Below are positions 7,023 to 12,374 of a DNA stretch of 12,374 nucleotides, in pieces; the first letter of the stretch is position 1; each line of letters starts with the position of its first letter. The stretch covers positions 1-12,374 of the forward strand of contig JACQHS010000120.1 in assembly GCA_016198915.1 (NCBI GenBank). The letters are read 5' to 3'. The DNA comes from Candidatus Omnitrophota bacterium (lineage in GTDB: Bacteria > Omnitrophota > Gorgyraeia > Aquiviventales > Aquiviventaceae). The translations under genes and the position numbers were made by a program. The notes under the pieces are model-generated. The model was not told the origin of the DNA, searched no databases, and worked only from the letters and a program-made list of their open reading frames with translations.

Positions 7023-7037
7023 CCGAAGAGACGAGAG

Positions 7038-7043
7038 AGGAGG
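7038..7043 (+). promoter_or_regulatory. Strong Shine-Dalgarno site that sets the bactofilin start at 7049
   Basis: AGGAGG lies 5 nt before ATG 7049. An in-frame GTG at 7010 overlaps tsaD and has no such site, and the extra 13 residues it would add are not bactofilin-like. This is the only consensus ribosome-binding site seen in the window. Confidence 0.8.
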
Positions 7044-7048
7044 GGGCG

Positions 7049-7579
7049 ATGGCGTTTCGGAAGCAGAAAGACGAGGAGTCGGGCGGGGAACGATGGCTGG
7101 AAGTGGACGCCAGCATGACCGGGACCCTCGCGTTCAAGGATCCGGTGAACTTGCAAATCAACGGCCGGTTTGAAGGGACCCTGGACACCAAGGGCAACCT
7201 TGCGATTGGCGACAAGGCCGAGGTCAAAGCGACCATCCGCGGTGAAGCGATCATCATCGGCGGCACCGTGCAGGGGACGGTGACCGCGACCAGCCGCGTG
7301 GAGCTCCTGGCAAGCGCTCGGGTCGCGGGCAAGGTCATCAGTCCCAGGGTCATCATGAAGGACGGGGCGGTGTTCAACGGCAGTTTGGAGATGAGCGGCG
7401 GGACGAGCGCCAGTCCCTGGATGAATGTGGAGGAGCTCGCCCGTTACCTGGAAGTGGATGCCGATACCGTGACGCAATGGGCGCAGAGCGGCCGCCTGCC
7501 GTCGCAGCGCGAGGGGTCGGCGTGGCGGTTTGAGCGCGCCAAAGTCGAAGAGTGGCTGGCGCAAGAGAAGATTAAGTAA
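7049..7579 (+). CDS. Bactofilin fused to an excisionase/MerR-type helix-turn-helix domain
   Basis: Bactofilins (DUF583) are small right-handed beta-helix proteins that polymerise without nucleotides into cytoskeletal filaments, often at the membrane. The 176-aa product has a short charged N-tail (1-14). A bactofilin core follows at about 15-117, seen as repeating short beta-strand turns: MTGTLAFKDPVNLQINGRFEGTL, GNLAIGDKAEVKATI, GEAIIIGGTVQGTVTAT, VELLASARVAGKVISP, VIMKDGAVFNGSLEM. A linker (GGTSAS) leads to a second domain at about 124-174 with the HTH_17/excisionase pattern: MNVEELARYLEVDADTVTQWAQSGRLPSQREGSAWRFERAKVEEWLAQ. The fusion runs through without a frame break, so it looks genuine. 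A single-gene bactofilin normally ends before such a domain. The HTH suggests the filament binds DNA, or that the wing-helix fold serves as a protein-binding module. The next gene carries the same HTH type with a membrane segment, so the two probably act together. Confidence 0.85.
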   Translation: MAFRKQKDEESGGERWLEVDASMTGTLAFKDPVNLQINGRFEGTLDTKGNLAIGDKAEVKATIRGEAIIIGGTVQGTVTATSRVELLASARVAGKVISPRVIMKDGAVFNGSLEMSGGTSASPWMNVEELARYLEVDADTVTQWAQSGRLPSQREGSAWRFERAKVEEWLAQEKIK

Positions 7580-7611
7580 AGATAAGAACAGATAGTTAGA
7601 TGTAGAAGTCA

Positions 7612-7923
7612 ATGGAAAAGCTCTGGACAACATCGGAAGTTGCGCGGTTTCTCGGGATCAACGATATCGATGTCGAACAGCTCGTCCAGCAGGGCAAGCT
7701 GACGGGCTACAAGCTGGGAGGCCAGTTCTTGCGGTTTCGTCCGGACCAGGTGAAAACGCTGAAATCGACGATGCGGTTTCGCCGCCGCACGGCGGTCTCC
7801 GCCGCGCCCTCCGAACGCTCGTGGCCCCAGCAGGTTCGGGATTTCTTCTACTTCTACGATTTCTACCTCGTCTCCGCCGGTCTGCTCGCGGTGCTGGTGA
7901 TCTACCTCGCCGCGACAGGATAA
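7612..7923 (+). CDS. Small excisionase-type HTH protein with C-terminal transmembrane segment
   Basis: The 103-aa product has an N-terminal HTH_17/excisionase-like domain (about 3-50): LWTTSEVARFLGINDIDVEQLVQQGKLTGYKLGGQFLRFRPDQV. A basic, disordered-looking linker follows (53-70, FRRRTAV...), then aromatic-rich VRDFFYFYDFY and a hydrophobic stretch SAGLLAVLVIYLAA (about 86-101) long enough for one membrane helix. The basic linker before the helix suggests the HTH stays in the cytoplasm. True excisionases of phages or transposons lack such an anchor, and no integrase or att site is near, so a mobile-element role is unlikely. It follows the bactofilin-HTH gene after a 32-bp AT-rich spacer (7580-7611) without a strong ribosome-binding site. 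I infer a partner role, for example anchoring a DNA or filament complex at the membrane; the function is unproven. Confidence 0.8.
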   Translation: MEKLWTTSEVARFLGINDIDVEQLVQQGKLTGYKLGGQFLRFRPDQVKTLKSTMRFRRRTAVSAAPSERSWPQQVRDFFYFYDFYLVSAGLLAVLVIYLAATG

Positions 7924-7943
7924 CGCGAAGTCTGTCCCCTTCG

Positions 7944-8705
7944 ATGGTGACGGAGCGTCGCCTCAAACGTTGGTTGGGCGAGGTGCGCAACGGCCGTCGA
8001 ACGCCGGCCGCGCTGATGGACACGCTGCGGCACCTCCCCTACGAGAATTTGGGGTTTGCCCGCCTTGACACGCACCGGGGGCTGCGCCGCGGCCTGCCGG
8101 AAGTCCTCTTCTGTGACGGTAAGACGCCTCAACAGATCATCCAGATCGCCCGTCGAGCGGCCCGCCGGCAGGCGTTGGTGCTCCTGACGCGGCTTGACGT
8201 GCTGACGTTTGACGCCATCCGGTTCTCGCTGCCGGCGCTTCGCTACGACCCCATTGCGCGTCTCGCCCACACTGGTACTGCGGCACGTCGGAGCCGCCAC
8301 GGCCTGGTCGTGGTGGTGACCGGCGGCACCTCCGATATGCCCGTGGCGGAGGAAGCCGCAGTGACGCTGGAGCTGCTCGGCAGCCGTGCGGCGCGTCTCT
8401 ACGATGCGGGGGTTGCCGGCGTGCACCGGCTCCTCGGTCAGCTGCGGCTCCTGCGTCGGGCCCGCGTCATCATCGTGATTGCCGGCATGGAAGGCGCGCT
8501 GGCGAGCGTTGTGGCCGGGTTGGTGCGCTGTCCGGTGATTGCGGTGCCGACCAGCGTCGGCTACGGCGCCAGCTTCCAGGGCATCGCGCCGCTACTGACG
8601 ATGCTGAACAGCTGCGTGCCGGGGGTTGGGGTCGTCAACATCGACAACGGCTTCGGGGCCGCGTATTTGGCCCATGTCATCAATCGCCCTCCGAGCCGTC
8701 ACTAA
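7944..8705 (+). CDS. larB: Nickel pincer cofactor biosynthesis protein LarB (P2CMN synthase)
   Basis: LarB carboxylates nicotinic acid adenine dinucleotide and hydrolyses it to pyridinium-3,5-biscarboxylic acid mononucleotide, the first step to the nickel-pincer nucleotide cofactor of lactate racemase and relatives. The start at 7944 gives 253 aa, typical for the family; an upstream in-frame ATG at 7821 would overlap the previous gene by about 100 bp. Visible motifs are LPYENLGFARLDTHRGLRRGLPEVLFCDGKTPQQI, TGGTSDMPVAEEAAVT, IAGMEGALASVVAGLV, and the PurE-like end PTSVGYGASFQGIAPLLTMLNSCVPGVGVVNIDNGFGAAYLA. Cys224 in that last segment matches the Cys reported to form the covalent substrate adduct in LarB. 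LarC and LarE, the other two cofactor enzymes, are not in this window. It sits 20 bp after the small HTH gene and 3 bp before a cupin gene. Confidence 0.93.
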   Translation: MVTERRLKRWLGEVRNGRRTPAALMDTLRHLPYENLGFARLDTHRGLRRGLPEVLFCDGKTPQQIIQIARRAARRQALVLLTRLDVLTFDAIRFSLPALRYDPIARLAHTGTAARRSRHGLVVVVTGGTSDMPVAEEAAVTLELLGSRAARLYDAGVAGVHRLLGQLRLLRRARVIIVIAGMEGALASVVAGLVRCPVIAVPTSVGYGASFQGIAPLLTMLNSCVPGVGVVNIDNGFGAAYLAHVINRPPSRH

Positions 8706-8708
8706 GCA

Positions 8709-9032
8709 ATGCGCCCGGTTTCCTTCCGTCAGCAAGGGAAGTTGGTGTCCCGGCAGGCGAAAGGGTTGCGGGCTGGGGTGGTGGCGCTGAAGCCGGGCGA
8801 GATCATGGAGTGGCATTCCACCCGGACGCGCGAAGAGCTGTTGATTGCGCTAGAGGGACAACTGCGAATAGAAGTCCAATCCAGTGGTAAGCGGCGAGGC
8901 CAACGTGTCCGACGCCTGACGGTGAATAGAGGCCAGTGCGTATTCCTTCCTCGCCGTACGATTCACCGAGTGGTCAATCAATCGAGCGAGTGCGCGCATT
9001 ACATCTACGTTACCGGCGTGGTGGAGACGTAA
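8709..9032 (+). CDS. Small single-domain cupin protein
   Basis: The 107-aa product is a single cupin_2-type beta-barrel. Motif 1 reads GEIMEWHSTRTREELLIALEG (residues 30-50): the first metal-ligand His (36) and a Glu (42/43) are present, but the usual second His is Thr38. Motif 2 reads GQCVFLPRRTIHRVVN (75-90), with His86 and Asn90 in place and the usual Pro-x-Gly turn replaced by PRRT. A metal site of two His plus Glu is still possible. The gene lies 3 bp after larB and probably shares its mRNA. Small cupins are too varied to assign a substrate; a role in metal or cofactor handling beside LarB is only a suggestion. No Shine-Dalgarno is visible. The C-terminus is complete. Confidence 0.8.
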   Translation: MRPVSFRQQGKLVSRQAKGLRAGVVALKPGEIMEWHSTRTREELLIALEGQLRIEVQSSGKRRGQRVRRLTVNRGQCVFLPRRTIHRVVNQSSECAHYIYVTGVVET

Positions 9033-9045
9033 GCGGATCTGCTCT

Positions 9046-9101
9046 CGGGACACTTCTATTTTCGCCTGGGACAGGATGATGGTGAAAATAGAAGCGTCCC
9101 G
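9046..9101. repeat. 56-bp near-perfect palindrome, REP/MITE-like
   Basis: Two 21-bp arms (9046-9066 and 9081-9101) are inverted copies with only two differences, around a 14-nt centre. Each arm carries CTTCTATTTTC or its complement and is bounded by CGGGAC/GTCCCG. The AT-rich core is foreign to its GC-rich surroundings. It fills most of the 84-bp gap between the cupin and the first ATPase gene. The shape and the GGGACACTTCTATTTT start resemble the palindromic repeats mobilised by REP-associated Y1 transposases in environmental genomes; this is from memory and not checked. As RNA it would form a long hairpin but has no following T-tract. Confidence 0.7.
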
Positions 9102-9116
9102 CTGACGGGCTGATGA

Positions 9117-10853
9117 ATGGTTGTTCTCAGAGCTGAGGCGCTGGCGGCGCGATTGCGGGATTTGGGGATCGCCACCCCCCAGCAACTTGAGCAGGCCAAG
9201 CAGGAACTTGCCTCAACCCAGGAACGGTTCAGCGCCATTCTCGTCCGGCTCGGGATCCTGCGGGATGTCGAGGCGGGCCGGCGCCTGGCCACACAGCTCG
9301 GCTCCATGCCGCAGCCGCTGGGGGTGGTGAAGACCGCACTGCCGACGATCCAGGAAATCCCCTCCGCCGTGTGGCGCAGCCACCGGCTCGTGCCCATGCG
9401 CGAGGAAGAAGGGAAGTTGCTGCTCGCGACGGATGATCCCTTGTCCGTCTTCGCGCTCGAGTTTTTCGGCCGCCGATGCGGGCGGATGATGGAAGTCGTG
9501 CTGATCCGCGAACAGGACCTGGCCCCGCTGCTCACCACCCTTGAAACATCAGGGGTTCCAGTCTCTCGGGCGCCGGCCGCTCCTCCGGCGACCGCCGAGC
9601 TGCGTGAGCCAGCCGCACCCCAGCGGGCCGCTGCGGTTGCAGCGCCGCTGACCAGTGCCGCGACAGGCCGCATGCCGGAGAAACCGGCGGACGCGGCCGG
9701 CGATGAGCCGATCATTCAGCTGGTGGATTCGATGTTGTCTGAGGCGGTGCGCATGCGCGCCAGCGACGTGCACATTGAGCCGGGACAGCAGCAGATCCGC
9801 GTGCGCTACCGCATCGACGGGGTGCTCCACGATGTGAACAGCCCGCCGAAGGCGCTGCAAGGTCCGATCGTCAGCCGCGTGAAGATCATGGGGGGCCTCA
9901 ACATCGCTGAAAAGCGCCTGCCGCAAGACGGCCGTCTGCAACTGACGGTCGAGGGTCGGCCGCTGGATGTGAGGGTTTCCACCCTGCCGGCGATGCACGG
10001 GGAGTCGATCGTCATGCGTCTGCTCGACCGCAGCCAGCCGATCCGCGGGCTGGCGGAAATGGGCATGCTGGAGGTGGACCGCACGGTGTGGGACGGCTTG
10101 ATCCGCCGCCCCCACGGGATGGTCCTGGTGACCGGGCCGACGGGGTCGGGGAAGACGACGACGCTGTACGGCGCGCTCACCGTGCTCAATCAGCCGGATC
10201 GAAAGTTGATTACGGTGGAGGACCCGGTCGAATACCAGGTGGTCGGTGTCAACCAGGTCGCGGTCAAATCCGGCATCGGCCTGACGTTTGCGGCCGGCCT
10301 GCGGTCGATGCTGCGCCAAGCGCCTGATGTGATTATGGTGGGTGAAATCCGCGATCAGGAGACCGCGCAGGTGGCGATCCAAGCCGCCCTCACCGGACAT
10401 CTCGTGCTCTCGACGCTGCATACGAACGACGCGCCCTCGGCGATCACGCGGCTCATCGATATGGGGATCGCCCCGTTTCTCGCCGCCTCGACCGTCCAGG
10501 GGGTCTTGGCCCAGCGGCTGGTGCGCCGCATCTGCCCGGAGTGCCGCATCACCGATAACGCGACGGAGGAGGAGCGTGCGTTTCTTGGTCCGCCCGAAAT
10601 GACTCAAGTCATTCGCAGCAATGGCTGCGACAAGTGCCACGGCTCAGGGTTTTTCGGGCGGGTGGGCATCTTTGAGCTGTTAGTGATCAGCGATGCGCTG
10701 CGCAAGCTCATCGTCGCCAAGGCGTCCGCCTCCGCCATTCGCGCCCAGGCGGTCAAGGAAGGCATGCGCGGCCTGCGGGACGACGGTTGCGCCAAGATCC
10801 GCGAGGGGCTGACCACGTTGTCCGAAGTCCTGCGCGTCATCGCAGGAGAATGA
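9117..10853 (+). CDS. Type IV pilus/type II secretion assembly ATPase (PilB/GspE family), full length with N-terminal MshEN-like domain
   Basis: This hexameric cytoplasmic motor powers pilin or pseudopilin polymerisation. The 578-aa product has an N-terminal MshEN/T2SSE_N-like region (about 1-140: LRDLGIATPQQLEQAKQELA, ILVRLGILRD, VPMREEEGKLLLATDDP). An Ala/Pro-rich linker (145-195) follows, and then the T2SSE core. In the core are SDVHIEPGQQQIRVRYRIDGVLH, Walker A GPTGSGKT (340-347), Asp box ITVEDPVEY (365-373), Walker B VIMVGEIRD (405-413, Glu410) and His box GHLVLSTLHTNDAP (427-440). The tetracysteine zinc site is CPEC (473-476) and CDKC (504-507). All catalytic elements are present. PilB and GspE cannot be separated from this sequence alone. 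A close paralogue follows 15 bp downstream and a prepilin after that. The ATG at 9117 has no clear ribosome-binding site and lies just after the palindrome. Confidence 0.92.
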   Translation: MVVLRAEALAARLRDLGIATPQQLEQAKQELASTQERFSAILVRLGILRDVEAGRRLATQLGSMPQPLGVVKTALPTIQEIPSAVWRSHRLVPMREEEGKLLLATDDPLSVFALEFFGRRCGRMMEVVLIREQDLAPLLTTLETSGVPVSRAPAAPPATAELREPAAPQRAAAVAAPLTSAATGRMPEKPADAAGDEPIIQLVDSMLSEAVRMRASDVHIEPGQQQIRVRYRIDGVLHDVNSPPKALQGPIVSRVKIMGGLNIAEKRLPQDGRLQLTVEGRPLDVRVSTLPAMHGESIVMRLLDRSQPIRGLAEMGMLEVDRTVWDGLIRRPHGMVLVTGPTGSGKTTTLYGALTVLNQPDRKLITVEDPVEYQVVGVNQVAVKSGIGLTFAAGLRSMLRQAPDVIMVGEIRDQETAQVAIQAALTGHLVLSTLHTNDAPSAITRLIDMGIAPFLAASTVQGVLAQRLVRRICPECRITDNATEEERAFLGPPEMTQVIRSNGCDKCHGSGFFGRVGIFELLVISDALRKLIVAKASASAIRAQAVKEGMRGLRDDGCAKIREGLTTLSEVLRVIAGE

Positions 10854-10868
10854 GCAAGTACCGATCTC

Positions 10869-12158
10869 ATGGCTGAACAGGACGCGCAGCTCAAGGTCCA
10901 GACGCTGGCGGAGGCGTTCGCGCAGGCCGGCTCCGCGGCGGCCGAGGCGGCTTCGGCGGCGAAGGACAGCGCCAAACTCGTCGAGCTGGCCAGCGCGGCC
11001 CCGGTCGTGCGGCTCGTGGACACGGTGTTGCTGGAGGCCGTCGCCAGGCGCGCCTCCGACATCCACGTCGAGGCCTTTGAGCGCGACGTCAACATCCGCT
11101 ACCGGATCGACGGCCGATGCTACCAGGTGGCCCAGCCGCCCAAGAGCTTAGCACTCGCCATTTCCTCACGGCTCAAAGTGCTCGCCAACCTCGACGTGGC
11201 CGAATCGCGCCTGCCGCAGGACGGACGCATTCTCTTGACCGTCAAAGACCGCCCGATCGATCTGCGCATCTCCACATTGCCGACGGTGTACGGCGAGAGC
11301 ATCGTTATGCGGGTGCTGGACCGTGGGGCATTGAACATGACGCTGGGCGATCTGGGGATGGATGCGGCGATGCAGCAGACCATCGAACAGATCATCGCGC
11401 GCCCGCACGGGATGCTGCTGGTGACCGGGCCGACCGGGGCCGGCAAGACCACAACACTCTACTGCTGCTTGGCCAAGCGCAACACGCCGGAGGTGAAGCT
11501 CATCACGACCGAGGATCCGGTGGAGTATGATATCGAGGGGCTCGTGCAGGTCGCGATCAACCCGAAGATCCAGCTGAGTTTTGCCACGGCCCTGCGGTCC
11601 ATCCTCCGGCACGATCCGGACGTCATCATGGTGGGAGAGATCCGCGACCAGGAGACCGCGCAGGTGGCGGTCCAGGCGGCGCTGACCGGACACCTGGTGT
11701 TTTCGACGCTGCACACCAACGACGCGCCGGGTGCTGTCACACGGCTGCTGGACATGGGGCTGGAGCCGTTTCTCGTGACCTCAACCGTCAGCGGGGTGCT
11801 GGCCCAGCGGTTAGTGCGACGGCTCTGCCCCAGCTGCCGCGCGCCCTACGACGCGACCCCGGAGGATCTGGCCGCGCTCCACCTGACCGCGGATCAATTG
11901 ACGCAGCCGCTGATGAAGCCGGTGGGCTGCGAGGCGTGCAGCGGCATCGGCTTCAAGGGGCGCTCCGGCGCCTACGAGTTTCTGGAGATGAGCGAGGCAC
12001 TCCGCCCGCTGATTATCGAGCGGGCGAGCGTGGAGGAGATCCGCGCGAAAGCGCGCGAAGAGGGGATGCGGTCGCTGCGGGAGGATGGGATTGCCAAGGT
12101 GCTGGCGGGAGTGACGACCGTGGGGGAGATGATTAGGGAGACTCAAGACTATGAGTAG
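10869..12158 (+). CDS. Second PilB/GspE-type assembly ATPase, lacking the N-terminal MshEN domain
   Basis: This 429-aa paralogue starts with an Ala-rich, probably helical segment (1-45) and goes straight into the T2SSE core; the first ~150-residue domain and linker of its neighbour are absent. The core has SDIHVEAFERDVNIRYRIDG, Walker A GPTGAGKT (187-194), Asp box ITTEDPVEY, Walker B VIMVGEIRD (252-260), His box GHLVFSTLHTNDAP (274-287) and cysteines 320/323 (CPSC) and 354/357 (CEAC). The zinc site groups it with PilB/GspE rather than with PilT retraction ATPases, which usually lack it, although its short N-terminus is PilT-like. The two tandem genes are alike along the core and probably arose by duplication. 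They could form separate motors or a mixed hexamer. Its stop lies inside the start of the prepilin gene (ATGAGTAG, 12151-12158), which implies translational coupling of motor and pilin. Confidence 0.92.
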   Translation: MAEQDAQLKVQTLAEAFAQAGSAAAEAASAAKDSAKLVELASAAPVVRLVDTVLLEAVARRASDIHVEAFERDVNIRYRIDGRCYQVAQPPKSLALAISSRLKVLANLDVAESRLPQDGRILLTVKDRPIDLRISTLPTVYGESIVMRVLDRGALNMTLGDLGMDAAMQQTIEQIIARPHGMLLVTGPTGAGKTTTLYCCLAKRNTPEVKLITTEDPVEYDIEGLVQVAINPKIQLSFATALRSILRHDPDVIMVGEIRDQETAQVAVQAALTGHLVFSTLHTNDAPGAVTRLLDMGLEPFLVTSTVSGVLAQRLVRRLCPSCRAPYDATPEDLAALHLTADQLTQPLMKPVGCEACSGIGFKGRSGAYEFLEMSEALRPLIIERASVEEIRAKAREEGMRSLREDGIAKVLAGVTTVGEMIRETQDYE

Positions 12159-12374
12159 AAAGCGACGAGAAGTCGGAAGTCGGAAGTCGGAAGTCGGAAG
12201 TAAGAACGGGTCCGGCTGGTCGTGTTCCCACTTCCCACTTTCCACTTCCCACTTTCGCGCGGGGTTCACTCTCGTTGAGTTGCTCGTTGTCATCGCGATT
12301 CTCGGCATCTTGGTGAGCCTGGTCACCGCAGGGGCCCAAGCCGCCAGGCGCCGTGCGGCGGTGACGAAAGCGAA
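12151..12374 (+). CDS. Type IV prepilin / type II secretion pseudopilin, 5' part only (3' end outside window)
   Basis: The frame from ATG 12151 is open to the window edge (74 full codons). It carries the classical type III signal of prepilins: a basic leader ending RAG, then mature FTLVELLVVIAILGILVSLVTAG. Cleavage by prepilin peptidase is expected after Gly38, leaving Phe1 and Glu5 (Glu43 of the precursor). The hydrophobic segment would be the N-terminal helix that packs in the pilus core. The leader is unusual: 38 residues instead of roughly 5-25, and most of it (about residues 7-35) is encoded by a heptamer-armed palindrome (12169-12256). The frame has no stop across that element. The ATG overlaps the end of the ATPase gene in another frame. 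Whether it is a major pilin, a minor pilin or a GspG/H-type pseudopilin cannot be told without the rest of the gene. Confidence 0.88.
   Translation, partial: MSRKRREVGSRKSEVGSKNGSGWSCSHFPLSTSHFRAGFTLVELLVVIAILGILVSLVTAGAQAARRRAAVTKA
12169..12256. repeat. Heptamer-armed palindromic element in the prepilin leader
   Basis: The left arm holds four exact GAAGTCG units (12169-12196) and a degenerate fifth, GAAGTAA (12197-12203), ending in GAAC. The right arm (12224-12256) is made of CCCACTT/CCACTTT-type units. Over 33 bp (12175-12207 against 12224-12256 reversed) the arms match at 26 positions, keeping the 7-bp phase, around a 16-nt centre. It shares layout with the element at 2776-2837 but has a different heptamer. 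Confidence 0.8.

Noticed and set aside
7049..7923. Excisionase-like HTH domains as a sign of a prophage or integrative element
   Set aside because: No integrase, att-like repeats or phage genes are nearby. One HTH is fused to a bactofilin and the other has a membrane helix, and the flanking genes are housekeeping.
10850..10876. Eight-codon mini-frame (ATG 10850 to TGA 10876) linking the two ATPase genes, possible coupling peptide
   Set aside because: The AGGAG before it is immediately adjacent to the ATG, too close to work as a ribosome-binding site, and nothing else supports translation.
12169..12256. Repeats as part of a CRISPR array
   Set aside because: The units are contiguous 7-mers with no unique spacers, and the arms are inverted relative to each other.

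Overview
This is a contiguous, GC-rich stretch of bacterial chromosome. Almost every gene reads on the + strand, with ATGA/GTGA-type overlaps or very short gaps. The content suggests a Gram-negative-type, free-living or environmental bacterium: type IV pilus/type II secretion ATPases, a prepilin, a bactofilin, and GatCAB for indirect aminoacylation. The gene mix, the scarcity of Shine-Dalgarno sites and the palindromic repeats would fit a candidate-phylum lineage such as Omnitrophota or another PVC-side group. That placement is a low-confidence guess, because no rRNA or tRNA is present.

Layout. (1) 1-1004: the 3' end of pdxA, overlapping rsmA. (2) 1005-1468: a 464-bp gene-free, very GC-rich stretch full of inverted repeats. 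It ends in a near-consensus sigma70-type promoter so close to gatC that the mRNA would be almost leaderless. (3) 1469-7022: gatC-gatA-gatB-ctp-tsaD, a translation and cell-envelope housekeeping run; gatA to tsaD are linked by stop/start overlaps. (4) 7049-7923: a bactofilin fused to an excisionase-type helix-turn-helix (HTH), followed by a small HTH protein with a C-terminal membrane segment. (5) 7944-9032: larB and a small cupin. (6) 9033-9116: a spacer carrying a nearly perfect 56-bp palindrome that looks like a REP/MITE-type repeat. (7) 9117-12374: two tandem PilB/GspE-type ATPases and the start of a prepilin gene that runs off the window.

The most unusual signals are two palindromic elements whose arms are tandem heptamers. 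One sits in frame inside gatA, where it adds about 20 residues. The other sits in frame inside the leader peptide of the prepilin, where it stretches the leader to 38 residues, ahead of the prepilin-peptidase cleavage site. Both lie where extra residues should be tolerated. They resemble, in principle only, the in-frame palindromic elements of Rickettsia. The second notable signal is the bactofilin-HTH fusion beside a membrane-anchored HTH protein, which together could form a DNA-cytoskeleton-membrane tether. RsmA also lacks the expected Asn of its catalytic NLPY motif.
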